DNA of 49,575 nt, taken from Ruminococcus sp. (GTDB lineage Bacteria > Bacillota > Clostridia > Oscillospirales > Ruminococcaceae). The notes below the pieces were generated by a model. It had not been told where the DNA came from. It searched no databases and saw nothing but the letters and a program-made list of their open reading frames with translations. Numbering within the stretch: the stretch's first letter is position 1; every line of letters starts with the position of its first letter. Of the stretch, positions 34,256 through 43,523 are shown in pieces. The stretch spans positions 1 through 49,575 of the forward strand of contig NZ_JAILNU010000041.1 in the NCBI RefSeq assembly GCF_024691275.1, in the 5' to 3' direction. Made by a program: the position numbers and the translations under genes.

Positions 34256-36172
34256 TTAACATACAGGTGTTTCGCTTTCCGCCAGTTTTTTTATTTCAGC
34301 ATCTACCTCATTATTAACAGGCTTTTCTTCTTTTGCCAACATTTTTATCTCAGTCTCAACCTTATCCTGCGAGTCTTTCTTTTCTCTCATAATTTTATTC
34401 CATGAATCCTCAATACTTAGCACTTGTTCTAAATTATTAGCGATATGCTCAAACCACTTTTTCTTTATGATATCATGCTCTTTACTGTCTTTCAAGGTTC
34501 TGGCTTTATCTCTTATTGTTATAAGTTCTTCATTATCTTCAAGTATTCTGTCTTGATCATAGTATGAATATGACCCGTCCAAGATATTAAATATTATGGA
34601 AAGCTGTTTTGCCGAGCTATTTTCCAACATGAAACAGAAATCATCAACATCAAAAACATTTGAAAAGCCCTCTTCTCCGATTCTTTTCTTTAACTCAACA
34701 ATTTTCATTCCACCAAGCTTTTCAAGCATGGCAGGGTCACTTTTAGCATCTAATACGCCGTGATAATCAAGAGCTTCTTCCATTTCAAATATTTTATCAT
34801 CATAGATTTCTTGCAATGGCGAATAAACTGTGACAGACTTATAAAGCCCCTGTGCTTTAATCTCATCTTTTTTATCTGTTTCTTTCAGTTTTTCTATCAT
34901 AAGATCAAAAATAGCACTATAATTTGAATCTATCTTTCCTTCATATTCCACCTCAATATTCAAAAGCGAAGCAATAAGATCGCAGTAGTCCCAATAAGTT
35001 ATTTCACCATTTTCGATCTTAGCAGGAATATTTTTTATTGCATCTCTTAGATGTTTCTCCTCTGCCACCGTAAAATCCTTGATAACTTTCAGGTCTTCAT
35101 CTGTACCCTTGTTCCACGCACTGCTTCTGCAATATTCGCTGTAATTTTCGAGTTGTCTTTTCGCCTCATTTTCATCGAATCTCTGTCTGTTTATGTAGTC
35201 ATACGCAAATCTGAAAATATGATACTTGTCATTTTCTCCCAGTGCATTAGACATTGGCGAATCTTTCTTAAAAACGGCTTTCTCGCCGCTGTCTATGAGC
35301 TGTATATACGCAATGATACTGTGGAAAAGCGTCTTATCTATTTGAGCATCAAGGTCATATACAGGCTTTAACTTCTTTTTAATATCGCTGTATTTCTGAC
35401 AGGCATATTGGAACGAGCGCATATTGTAGCTTTTCATATCCGTCATAACATTAACAATTTCTTTTATGTATTTTTCATCGGAAGGAATGCCAAAATCAGC
35501 CAAAATCTGTTTTACTGTGTATTCAAGGTTACAATTGAATCTTATAGTATCACCGATGGTTTTTTCTTTAGCCTTTTGATACTGAGCATACTTCTCGTCA
35601 AGTATTCCGATTATTTTTCTTTTTTCATGAGCGTATTCATACCTTTTACCGATGACATTCTCATTTGCCACAAGCATGACTTTATAGTTATCGCCCTCGC
35701 ACAGTCCGTTGACATAGCCCAAAAGCTCAACAAGGTCGATCTTTGTTCGCTCAACATCTTCAAATATAACGAATTTCTTGTCGAGCTTTACCGATCTGTA
35801 CACCTTCAGAAGCTCTTTATCAGCCTTATTAAAATCAATACCGACCTTGCTTATAAGACCGTTTACGAAAGTCTTTCCGAAGACCATAAAGGAATTCACT
35901 GCTTCCGAACCGGAAGGCTTTATAAGTGACCGCAGCTCGACATAAATAGCCTTGCTGATCTCAGAAATATCAGTCAGACCGTAAAGTGAAACAATAACAC
36001 ATTTATATCCATGACTTTCGAGATAATCCTTCAGTTCGTGCTTTATGTAGTAACTTTTTCCCGTACCCCAGCCGCTTGTGAGCATTATTGCCCTGCCCGA
36101 CTTATCTTCTTCAACGTAATTTTTTATAAATTCATCTATGTCTTCATAGTATAATTTTTCATTTCCCGGCAT
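34256..36172 (-). CDS. KAP-family P-loop NTPase
   Basis: A 638-residue AAA-like NTPase. The Walker A motif is GWGTGKS at 34-40, Walker B FVIFEDVER around 134-142, and VMLVANENVIG resembles a sensor-1 segment. No membrane helices are inserted in the P-loop domain, unlike many KAP proteins. The C-terminal 400 residues are charged, mostly helical and of no known family. KAP NTPases include phage-exclusion proteins such as PifA, so defence is possible but not shown. Of two ATGs six bases apart, the inner one is chosen because AGGAG is eight bases before it. The gene is AT-rich, monocistronic and flanked by glycan genes, suggesting it was acquired separately. Confidence 0.75.
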   Translation of the reverse strand: MPGNEKLYYEDIDEFIKNYVEEDKSGRAIMLTSGWGTGKSYYIKHELKDYLESHGYKCVIVSLYGLTDISEISKAIYVELRSLIKPSGSEAVNSFMVFGKTFVNGLISKVGIDFNKADKELLKVYRSVKLDKKFVIFEDVERTKIDLVELLGYVNGLCEGDNYKVMLVANENVIGKRYEYAHEKRKIIGILDEKYAQYQKAKEKTIGDTIRFNCNLEYTVKQILADFGIPSDEKYIKEIVNVMTDMKSYNMRSFQYACQKYSDIKKKLKPVYDLDAQIDKTLFHSIIAYIQLIDSGEKAVFKKDSPMSNALGENDKYHIFRFAYDYINRQRFDENEAKRQLENYSEYCRSSAWNKGTDEDLKVIKDFTVAEEKHLRDAIKNIPAKIENGEITYWDYCDLIASLLNIEVEYEGKIDSNYSAIFDLMIEKLKETDKKDEIKAQGLYKSVTVYSPLQEIYDDKIFEMEEALDYHGVLDAKSDPAMLEKLGGMKIVELKKRIGEEGFSNVFDVDDFCFMLENSSAKQLSIIFNILDGSYSYYDQDRILEDNEELITIRDKARTLKDSKEHDIIKKKWFEHIANNLEQVLSIEDSWNKIMREKKDSQDKVETEIKMLAKEEKPVNNEVDAEIKKLAESETPVC

Positions 36173-36178
36173 TTTCAT

Positions 36179-36562
36179 ATCTCCTTTTCCGCATATTATA
36201 ACATTATTATAGCATTATTTCCGAGTCAAAACAATGATCGGCAGCAACATCGACATCAGTCCAAAAAATATCTCAGTATTGCACAAAACAGCTATGTCAC
36301 TTTTGTGCAGTTATACAAAGCTGAAAAATATTTTTCTGAAATACAAAGCATTTACCTTGAATATTCCCCTATTATGCACCGTTAGTGAAAGGAGTTGATA
36401 CGACAAAGGCAGCATTCCACAGATATGCGACAGTTGCCTGACCGCGGTAAAACCTTCCCATGGGTATACAGACGCTGCTCCGCACTATAAAGTCATGACC
36501 TTGACTTTTATCAGCTTAATTGATATAATCAAAATAACGATAAAAATAGGAGCTGCGGAAGT
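36179..36562. other. divergent intergenic region upstream of capE
   Basis: About 380 bases without a supported gene. A GAAAGGAG motif near 36390 is followed by a 31-codon open frame from a TTG, too short to call. A clear rightward promoter lies at 36501-36529. Confidence 0.5.
36501..36529 (+). promoter_or_regulatory. sigma-A promoter of the L-FucNAc operon
   Basis: TTGACT (36501-36506), a 17-base spacer, then TATAAT (36524-36529), 33 bases before the capE start codon. Confidence 0.8.
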
Positions 36563-37600
36563 ATGAGTGAATTTAACGGCGCAACTATAATGATAACAGG
36601 TGGAACGGGTTCATTCGGTTCTACCGTACTAAAACATTTTCTGACCACAGATATCGGTCAGATAAGGATATTCTCACGCGATGAAAAAAAACAGGACGAC
36701 ATGAGGCATGATATACAGGCTAAATATCCCGAATATGCAGGCAAAGTCAAGTTTTACATAGGCGATGTCCGCGATCCTCGGTCTGTAGCCGATGCAATGC
36801 CCGGAGTGGACTATATATTCCATGCTGCCGCCCTGAAACAGGTACCATCCTGCGAATTTTTCCCCATGCAGGCAGTAAAGACCAACATCGAGGGAACAGA
36901 CAACGTCCTTCACGCTGCCATAGACGCAGGAGTTAAAAAGGTAGTATGCCTCAGCACAGACAAAGCAGCATATCCTATAAATGCAATGGGCATCTCCAAG
37001 GCAATGATGGAACACGTAATATACGCCAATGCACGAGTTGCTGCCGAAAGAGGCGGCACTGTCATATGCTGCACACGCTACGGAAATGTAATGTGCAGCC
37101 GCGGCTCTGTCATTCCCCTGTTTATCGACCAGATCAAATCAGGACAGCCTATAACCATAACCAATCCTGCAATGACGCGATTCCTCATGAACCTCGATGA
37201 AGCTGTCGAGCTTGTACGCTTTGCTTTCAACCACGCTTCACCCGGAGATCTTTTCATACAGAAAGCAGATGCCAGCACCATCGGTGATCTTGCCAAAGGA
37301 GTACAGCGATTATTCGGCGATACGGGCACGAACATCATCGGTACACGACACGGCGAGAAGCTGTACGAGACCCTTATGACACGCGAGGAGCGGCTGCGTT
37401 CCGAGGATATGGGACAGTATTTCCGCGTATCCGCCGACAACCGCGACCTGAACTATGATAAATTCTTCGTTCAGGGACAGGTCATGACAGAAGCCGAGGA
37501 CAGCTATACTTCCCATAATACTACTCTCCTCGATGTGGACGGTGTCGTGAAAAAGATACTTACAACAGACTATGTTAAAGAACAGTTGGGAGATGTGTGA
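36563..37600 (+). CDS. capE: UDP-N-acetylglucosamine 4,6-dehydratase (5-epimerising), CapE
   Basis: A 345-residue extended short-chain dehydrogenase and first enzyme of UDP-L-FucNAc synthesis. It converts UDP-GlcNAc to UDP-2-acetamido-2,6-dideoxy-beta-L-arabino-4-hexulose. The NAD loop is GGTGSFG (12-18). HAAALKQVPSCEFFP and CLSTDKAAYPINAMGISKAMMEHV are hallmark motifs, with methionine in place of the usual active-site tyrosine. Being soluble, it lacks the membrane helices of PglF/FlaA1-long proteins. It is followed by capG with a tight junction, and capF lies at the end of the operon, so the whole pathway is present. Confidence 0.92.
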   Translation: MSEFNGATIMITGGTGSFGSTVLKHFLTTDIGQIRIFSRDEKKQDDMRHDIQAKYPEYAGKVKFYIGDVRDPRSVADAMPGVDYIFHAAALKQVPSCEFFPMQAVKTNIEGTDNVLHAAIDAGVKKVVCLSTDKAAYPINAMGISKAMMEHVIYANARVAAERGGTVICCTRYGNVMCSRGSVIPLFIDQIKSGQPITITNPAMTRFLMNLDEAVELVRFAFNHASPGDLFIQKADASTIGDLAKGVQRLFGDTGTNIIGTRHGEKLYETLMTREERLRSEDMGQYFRVSADNRDLNYDKFFVQGQVMTEAEDSYTSHNTTLLDVDGVVKKILTTDYVKEQLGDV

Positions 37601-37602
37601 AA

Positions 37603-38772
37603 ATGGCTTCATGGAAAGAAAACGGCAAAATAAAACTGATGATAATTGTCGGCACAAGACCCGAGATAATCCGTCTTGCCGCTGTAATAAAAAAATGCAG
37701 GAAGTATTTCGATACCCTCCTTGTCCACACAGGTCAGAACTACGACTACAATCTGAACGGCGTTTTTTTCAGGGATCTGGGTCTTGATGATCCGGAACTG
37801 TACCTCGATGCAGTCGGCAGTGATCTCGGAGAAACTATGGGAAATATCATCTCTTCAAGCTACAAGGCTATGGCGGAACTCAAACCTGATGCCGTCCTTG
37901 TTCTGGGCGATACCAATTCCTGCCTTTCCGTTATCGGTGCAAAGCGCCTGCATATACCAATTTTCCACATGGAAGCAGGAAACCGCTGCAAGGACGAGTG
38001 TCTCCCAGAGGAGACTAACCGCCGCATAGTCGATATCATAAGCGACGTGAACCTTGCCTACTCAGAACACGCAAGGCGTTATCTTGCGGACTGCGGACTT
38101 CCAAAAGAGAGGACATACGTCACGGGATCACCTATGGCAGAGGTACTCACGGAGAATCTTGAAGCGATCAAAGCCTCGGATATCCACAGCCGCTTAGGTC
38201 TGGAAAAGGGCAGATATATCCTGCTCTCAGCTCACCGCGAAGAAAATATCGACACTGAAAAGAACTTCACCAGCCTGTTCACGGCGATAAACAAAATGGC
38301 TGAAAAGTACGATATGCCCATACTTTACAGCTGCCACCCCCGTTCAAAAAAGCGGCTCGAAGCATCGGGCTTCAAGCTTGATCCGAGAGTCATACAGCAC
38401 GAACCGCTCGGCTTCCACGATTACAACTGCCTTCAGATGAATGCATTTGCCGTAGTTTCCGACAGCGGTACTCTCCCCGAGGAGAGCAGCTTCTTCACAT
38501 CTGTCGGAAAGCCCATACCTGCGGTCTGCATAAGAACTTCCACAGAGCGTCCCGAAGCTCTCGACAAAGCCTGCTTTATACTTTCGGGCATAGATACAAA
38601 GGGGCTTTTACAGGCTGTTGATACCGCCGTAGAAATGGTGCGCAGCGAGAAAAACGGCGGAGCTGTCCCCGTGCCCGATTACACGGATATCAATGTTTCC
38701 GACAAGGTGGTGAAGATCATACAGAGTTATACGGGTGTTATTGATAAAATGGTCTGGAGGAAGGATATATGA
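37603..38772 (+). CDS. capG: UDP-2-acetamido-2,6-dideoxy-L-talose 2-epimerase (CapG; WecB-like)
   Basis: A 389-residue non-hydrolysing UDP-HexNAc 2-epimerase. Motifs are GTRPEIIRLAAVIKKC, HTGQNYDYNLNGVFF, VLGDTNSCLSV, HMEAGNRCKDECLPEETNRRIVD (catalytic acids and histidine) and a C-terminal SDSGTLPEESSF donor site. With CapE and CapF in the same operon it makes UDP-L-FucNAc. The start is ambiguous: a GTG at 37597 overlaps the capE stop, and an ATG at 37603 lies ten bases after GGGAG; the ATG is chosen. The following acyltransferase overlaps its stop by four bases. Confidence 0.9.
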   Translation: MASWKENGKIKLMIIVGTRPEIIRLAAVIKKCRKYFDTLLVHTGQNYDYNLNGVFFRDLGLDDPELYLDAVGSDLGETMGNIISSSYKAMAELKPDAVLVLGDTNSCLSVIGAKRLHIPIFHMEAGNRCKDECLPEETNRRIVDIISDVNLAYSEHARRYLADCGLPKERTYVTGSPMAEVLTENLEAIKASDIHSRLGLEKGRYILLSAHREENIDTEKNFTSLFTAINKMAEKYDMPILYSCHPRSKKRLEASGFKLDPRVIQHEPLGFHDYNCLQMNAFAVVSDSGTLPEESSFFTSVGKPIPAVCIRTSTERPEALDKACFILSGIDTKGLLQAVDTAVEMVRSEKNGGAVPVPDYTDINVSDKVVKIIQSYTGVIDKMVWRKDI

Positions 38773-39812
38773 CCCGTACCACAGCCCAAAACACCGACCG
38801 ATCATACCGTGACAACTGCCTTTCTCTGGTAAAGCTCATAGCCGCATTGCAGGTAATGCTCGGTCATTTGCAGCTTCATCTGCAACTGCCGAAGATACCG
38901 CGCTATCTTATCTCCTATTTCAACGGAGTCCCCATATTTTTTGTCATAAGCGGCTTCCTGATATCATTTTCGGTGAAGACTTCGGCTTCATACAAGGAAT
39001 ATCTGAAAAAACGCTTCTGGAGAATATACCCCGAATTATGGCTCGCTGTAGCCTTTGAGATCATATCAATAGTTATTTTTTACCGAAGCTTCAATGCAAA
39101 ACATCTTGCCGTATTCACATTTACTCAGGCAACTTTCTTTCAATTCTGGACACCGAATTCCCTGAGAGGCTACGGCTGCGGAACTCCAAACGGAGCTCTC
39201 TGGACTATATGCGTGATGATACAGTTCTACATCATCGCATGGCTCATCAGAAAGTTCATGAACAAGAGAAAATGGTATATCTTGGCAGCAGTCAACGCCT
39301 GTCTGATCCTCGCAAGCATCATCGGACATTTCGCGGCAGAAAAGCTTGGCTCGGAGATACTCCTAAAGCTGTACGGACAAACGATAATCAGGTATTGCTG
39401 GCTGTTTTTCTTCGGCTGTTTCCTCGCTGAATTCAAGGATAAGGCGCTGCCGTTCATCTCTAAATACTTCTATGTTTTCCTTGTTGCAGCCATTATCCCA
39501 TTCGTTACACGAGTCGATATCTACGCAGGATATAACGTACTCTGGTCTCTGCTTTTGGTAACAGGACTTATCGGATTTGCCTACAGATTCCCGAAACTCG
39601 CTCTCCGAAATGATATATCATATGGTATTTTCTTGTGGCATATGATAATCGTGAACATCTTCATCACCAAGGGCTGGACGGGCAGCTGGGGTTATGGTAT
39701 GGCAGTTGCTGTTCTGACTATTATCTGCTCCTATATCTCATTCAGGACTGTGGGAAGCTGGTCGTCGAAAATGAAAAAAATGCGGACGATCTCCCGAAAT
39801 ACCGCCGAGTAA
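38769..39812 (+). CDS. integral membrane acyltransferase (family 3, OafA-like)
   Basis: A 347-residue membrane protein with about ten helices that moves an acyl (usually acetyl) group across the membrane to a sugar. The conserved opening RDNCLSLVKLIAALQVMLGH carries the family's catalytic-region histidine, followed by NGVPIFFVISGFLISFS and KRFWRIYPELWLA. Its start ATGA overlaps the capG stop. Lying between capG and capF, it probably acetylates the same FucNAc-containing polysaccharide. The acyl donor and sugar position are unknown. Confidence 0.9.
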   Translation: MTRTTAQNTDRSYRDNCLSLVKLIAALQVMLGHLQLHLQLPKIPRYLISYFNGVPIFFVISGFLISFSVKTSASYKEYLKKRFWRIYPELWLAVAFEIISIVIFYRSFNAKHLAVFTFTQATFFQFWTPNSLRGYGCGTPNGALWTICVMIQFYIIAWLIRKFMNKRKWYILAAVNACLILASIIGHFAAEKLGSEILLKLYGQTIIRYCWLFFFGCFLAEFKDKALPFISKYFYVFLVAAIIPFVTRVDIYAGYNVLWSLLLVTGLIGFAYRFPKLALRNDISYGIFLWHMIIVNIFITKGWTGSWGYGMAVAVLTIICSYISFRTVGSWSSKMKKMRTISRNTAE

Positions 39813-39853
39813 TACTCGCGCAAAATAATTCTTTCCAAGTAAAGGACGTTATT

Positions 39854-41077
39854 ATGAATATTTTAGTTACCGGTTCAGCAGGCTTTGCAGGCAGAAATCT
39901 CGTGGAAAACCTAAAAAATATCCGCGACGGCAAAAACAAAACAAGACCTGCGATAAGCATTGACAATATATACGAATATGACAAAAATAATACCTTAGAG
40001 GAACTGGACGGATTTTGCAGAAACTGCGATCTCGTTTTCAACCTCGCAGGTGTGAACAGACCAAAAGATACAAAAGAGTTCCGCGAAGTGAATTTCGGCT
40101 TCGCAGAAATACTTCTCGATACACTGAAAAAACACGGAAATACCTGCCCCGTAATGCTGAGCTCGTCTATTCAGGCAACTCTCGCAGGACGCTTCGGGAC
40201 CTCGGAATACGGGCTCTCAAAACGTGACGGCGAGGAGCTTTTTTTCCGATATGCCGAGGAAACCGGTGCAAAGGTCTACGTTTATCGCTTCCCGAATCTG
40301 GTCGGAAAATGGATACGCCCAAACTATAACTCAGCAGTCGGAACGTTCTGCAATAACATCGCCAATGATCTGCCGATAACCGTAAATGATCCGAGCGTTG
40401 TGCTGGAAATGCTGTTCATCGACGATCTTATCGAGGAGATGTATGACGCTGCAGAAGGTCACCCCCACCGTGCAGACTACCCTGCCGCCGGTGAAAACGG
40501 CTTCGACGGACTTACTCCGCTGCCCTGTGAAAACGGACGCTATTGCTATGCTCCTGTGACATATAAGGCTTCCCTCGGTGAAATAGTCGAGCTACTGCAT
40601 ACTTTCCGCGATCAGCCGAAATCTCTGGTAATGCCGTCTATCCCCGACGGAAGCTTCGCAAAAAAGCTTTACTCCATGTACCTCTCATATCTTCCAAAAG
40701 AAAAGGTCGCTTTCGACCTGAAAATGAACTGCGATGACCGCGGAAGCTTTACAGAGCTCCTGAAAACCGCCGACCATGGTCAGTTCAGCGTGAATATCTC
40801 CGAACCTGGCATCACAAAGGGTCAGCACTGGCATAACAGCAAGTGGGAATTCTTTATCGTCGTAAGCGGTCACGCTCTTATTCAGGAACGCAGGATCGGT
40901 TCAGATGAGATCTTGGAATTCGAGGTCTCAGGCGACAGGATCCAGGCTGTTCATATGCTCCCAGGTTATACCCATAATATCATTAATCTCTCCGATACCG
41001 AGAAACTTGTGACCGTTATGTGGGCAAATGAGCAGTTCGACCCGAAACGTCCCGATACGTTCTTTGAAAAGGTCTGA
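39854..41077 (+). CDS. capF: bifunctional UDP-2-acetamido-2,6-dideoxy-hexulose reductase, CapF
   Basis: A 407-residue two-domain enzyme. The N-terminal reductase (GSAGFAGRNL NAD(P) loop, GVNRPKDT, SSIQAT, EYGLSKRDGEELFF with YxxxK) reduces the 4-keto intermediate to UDP-L-TalNAc. The C-terminal cupin (about 280-407; ITKGQHWHNSKWEFF and MLPGYTHNI) carries the zinc-binding histidines of the epimerase part. The ATG at 39854 follows AAGGA; an in-frame start at 39635 lies inside the acyltransferase gene and is rejected. This domain order is specific to CapF/FnlB-type enzymes, which fixes the pathway as L-FucNAc. Confidence 0.93.
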   Translation: MNILVTGSAGFAGRNLVENLKNIRDGKNKTRPAISIDNIYEYDKNNTLEELDGFCRNCDLVFNLAGVNRPKDTKEFREVNFGFAEILLDTLKKHGNTCPVMLSSSIQATLAGRFGTSEYGLSKRDGEELFFRYAEETGAKVYVYRFPNLVGKWIRPNYNSAVGTFCNNIANDLPITVNDPSVVLEMLFIDDLIEEMYDAAEGHPHRADYPAAGENGFDGLTPLPCENGRYCYAPVTYKASLGEIVELLHTFRDQPKSLVMPSIPDGSFAKKLYSMYLSYLPKEKVAFDLKMNCDDRGSFTELLKTADHGQFSVNISEPGITKGQHWHNSKWEFFIVVSGHALIQERRIGSDEILEFEVSGDRIQAVHMLPGYTHNIINLSDTEKLVTVMWANEQFDPKRPDTFFEKV

Positions 41078-41096
41078 TATCATCGCAAACATACCC

Positions 41097-41121
41097 AAGG
41101 CAGCCGAATGGCTGCCTTTTT
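41097..41121 (+). terminator. terminator of the L-FucNAc operon
   Basis: AAGGCAGCC-GAAT-GGCTGCCTT is a perfect nine-pair stem followed by TTTTTC, 20 bases after the capF stop. The remaining intergenic bases to 41325 show no gene. Confidence 0.88.
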
Positions 41122-41325
41122 CATTCTCCATGTTCTGTTTTCTTCTCGTCGCAGCTTGTCTTTCTCCAATAAAAATCGCACAATACTGCACTAAATCATA
41201 TTTTTATGGTAAATATTCGTCCGATTACTTACTCCTACGCCGAGTATTCTTAATATGAACGCTTCAATGCAGCTGTCACTTCAAACAATTCATCACATCT
41301 TTATTCATAAAAAGGAGTTTTAAAA

Positions 41326-43269
41326 ATGAAAAAACACAATAAGCTTATACCCTCAATTTTAGCACTATCATGCGCTTTTTCAGCCATTCAGATACCTGCG
41401 GCAAATGCTTCCGATGATGTTGATACGGGATATCAAACAGGAAAAAAACTGCGTCCATTCAGCGATAGATTTGAACCTGCTGATAATCAATCATCAACTC
41501 CCGCTGATGATTACTCAAGCCTCGTGGAAGAGCGTTTACAGGAGGTACTCAGTTTCTATGAAGACCTCGGCTGGTACAATTATGACGGTCAGGGCTACAA
41601 GGGAAGGATCCCCAGTGTATACTATGCAAAACCACGCTTTAAAACAGACCTGAGAGCAATGCCGTTCTATATCAACGTCGGCGAGGGCGATGGTTATCTG
41701 ATGAAAAATATGGCATCTGATATTGATGCTCTGGCACATGAGTTCACACACATGGTAACAGGTTCAAAGCTTGAATGGTGTGCCACAGATAATCTCGAAA
41801 CTACTTGCCTTATGGAAGCTTACAGCGATATAATGGGAGAATTATGCGACAAGACTCCTGACTGGAAAATTGCGACCGACATTTTTGTAAGACAGGACAG
41901 ACCCTACTCTTTAAGAGATATCGCTGACCCTGATGCAACTCTTAATCCCGACTCAAACTATAACATCAAGGAAAATACTTTCTTCACGGATTATGACGAA
42001 TTTCTCAGCGCCCTGAAGGATCCGAACTATACCCCTTCAAATGCAGACGGTGCCATGATAATCTCCCACGCCGCATACCTCATGTCTGAAAATGGTATCT
42101 CAAGAGATGACCTGACAAAAATATGGTTCGATTCAATGGAGAAAATGAAGGACATTACTAAGGAAACTCGTTTCGCCTCCTTCTCGGACTGCCGCAGAGC
42201 TGTTACTGCTGCTGTCTCAGCTGTTGAGGAGTATAAGAGAGAACAGTACCTTGATATCATCAATAATGCTTTCGATGCGGCTCACGTTTATATCAAGGGC
42301 GATGCCAACAACGACGGTATCGTTGATACAAAGGATATCGCTGTGATCGAAAGCTACCTCAGCGGTAACTATTCTGCTCTCGGAAACGATCGCAGTTTCA
42401 GATCAGCTGATGCAGATAACGATTCGGCTATCACACAAAATGATATCGAATCTGTCAAAAGAGACCTTACTGTATACGCCTCACAGAAATATCTCGGCTC
42501 AAACAAAGCTATGAAGAATTTTAAAAAGGCAGAATCAGTAAAATTCACTGACGGTTCACATTGGTGTACCTATTTAACATCTGTAATGGATTCTGACGGT
42601 ACAACAAAAGAATGTATAAAAGACCTCAAAAACTGCGATAGATTTCTTGATTCGCGTACATACGGAAATTATGTTACACTTAATACTACATTCTTTGAAG
42701 GCTATGACTCCTCATTCAGATACGAAAAGGAAGAACCCTACTACGACTGTGCAGGATTCGCAAAGAAGCTCCAGTATGAGTACTTCGGCACTACCAAGTA
42801 TTTACAGCTCAAAAACAGCAATAATTATATCCCTCGCATAGGCGATCATCTCCGCCTTTCATTCCTCGGCAAATTCCCGCACAGCATCTTCATTACAGGC
42901 ATTGACGGAGATACCTTCACTTATGCTGACTGCAACAATGACGGCAATAATACTATAACATGGAACAACACAGGAAAGATCAAAGGTTCACGCTTTGAGC
43001 TTGCCAACGGAAGAACATACAACTTTGAATGGGTTGAGCGTCCGCTCATGGTCGGCGACGTAAACGGCGACTCGTATGTCAACAGCTCCGATGTAAGCGC
43101 TTTGCGCGATCTGGCAAACAACAGCTTCGACGACGGCAGTATCGCTGCTCATTACAAGTTCCTTGCTGCCGACATCGACCAGAACGGCGTTATCGACAGC
43201 TGCGATATCGCTCTCCTTTCCAATGAAGTATTCTCCAGAACAGGTATAACCTTAGGCTACCTTAAATAA
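41326..43269 (+). CDS. secreted double-dockerin protein with M4-like metallopeptidase and NlpC/P60-like regions
   Basis: A 647-residue exported protein; the signal peptide covers 1-28. Residues 60-315 resemble the thermolysin (M4) catalytic domain. H138, E139 and H142 lie in ALAHEFTHMVTG and the third zinc ligand E164 in LMEAYSDIMGE. The later catalytic-histidine segment (VHxNSGI) is replaced by DGAMIISHAAYLM, so activity is uncertain. A type I dockerin lies at about 324-385 (KGDANNDGIVDTKD, ADADNDSAITQND). Residues 400-570 look like a cysteine-peptidase/amidase fold: C475 in YYDCAGFAKKL and H519 in FPHSIFITGIDG. A second dockerin lies at 577-637. AAGGAG precedes the ATG. It is probably a cellulosome- or wall-bound peptidase; roles in wall turnover or self-assembly are guesses. 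Confidence 0.8.
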   Translation: MKKHNKLIPSILALSCAFSAIQIPAANASDDVDTGYQTGKKLRPFSDRFEPADNQSSTPADDYSSLVEERLQEVLSFYEDLGWYNYDGQGYKGRIPSVYYAKPRFKTDLRAMPFYINVGEGDGYLMKNMASDIDALAHEFTHMVTGSKLEWCATDNLETTCLMEAYSDIMGELCDKTPDWKIATDIFVRQDRPYSLRDIADPDATLNPDSNYNIKENTFFTDYDEFLSALKDPNYTPSNADGAMIISHAAYLMSENGISRDDLTKIWFDSMEKMKDITKETRFASFSDCRRAVTAAVSAVEEYKREQYLDIINNAFDAAHVYIKGDANNDGIVDTKDIAVIESYLSGNYSALGNDRSFRSADADNDSAITQNDIESVKRDLTVYASQKYLGSNKAMKNFKKAESVKFTDGSHWCTYLTSVMDSDGTTKECIKDLKNCDRFLDSRTYGNYVTLNTTFFEGYDSSFRYEKEEPYYDCAGFAKKLQYEYFGTTKYLQLKNSNNYIPRIGDHLRLSFLGKFPHSIFITGIDGDTFTYADCNNDGNNTITWNNTGKIKGSRFELANGRTYNFEWVERPLMVGDVNGDSYVNSSDVSALRDLANNSFDDGSIAAHYKFLAADIDQNGVIDSCDIALLSNEVFSRTGITLGYLK

Positions 43270-43288
43270 TTCCGCTTCAATACATAAT

Positions 43289-43317
43289 AGCCCTCACCTT
43301 ACGGTGAGGGCTTGTTT
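43289..43317 (+). terminator. terminator after the double-dockerin gene
   Basis: GCCCTCACC-TTAC-GGTGAGGGC (43290-43311) is a perfect nine-pair stem followed by TTGTTT, 20 bases past the stop. Confidence 0.8.
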
Positions 43318-43522
43318 ACTTCATAATCTCCCTGTCAGAATAAATATATACAGGCAGTTTCAGTTTGCCGTATCTTGCTATTATCCTGCCGCTAAATCGA
43401 CTGAATGTATAGATCACGTTTTTTTCGCCTTCTGCATGAAAAATTCCGACAGCACCAGTTTTAATCCTGTTCGGTACATCATGCCTGAGCATCTCCGCTA
43501 ATAGCGCCTTTCTGCTCAACAT
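43316..43522 (-). CDS. small protein of unknown function, 68 aa
   Basis: The ATG lies one base after the DegV stop codon (TGATATG), with GGAG inside the end of degV, so it is translationally coupled. The product is basic, with KNVIYTFSRFSGRIIARYGKL in its middle. No family is recognised. Its end runs into the hairpin region shared with the convergent dockerin gene. Confidence 0.5.
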   Translation of the reverse strand: MLSRKALLAEMLRHDVPNRIKTGAVGIFHAEGEKNVIYTFSRFSGRIIARYGKLKLPVYIYSDREIMK

Positions 43523-43523
43523 A

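Noticed and set aside
36390..36495. GAAAGGAG followed by a 31-codon frame starting at TTG before capE
   Set aside because: The spacing from ribosome site to start is too short and the peptide has no recognisable features; it is kept only as a comment on the intergenic region.
39635..39853. N-terminal extension of capF from an in-frame ATG at 39635
   Set aside because: The extension lies inside the acyltransferase gene and has no homology; MNILVTGSAGFAG is the expected family start.
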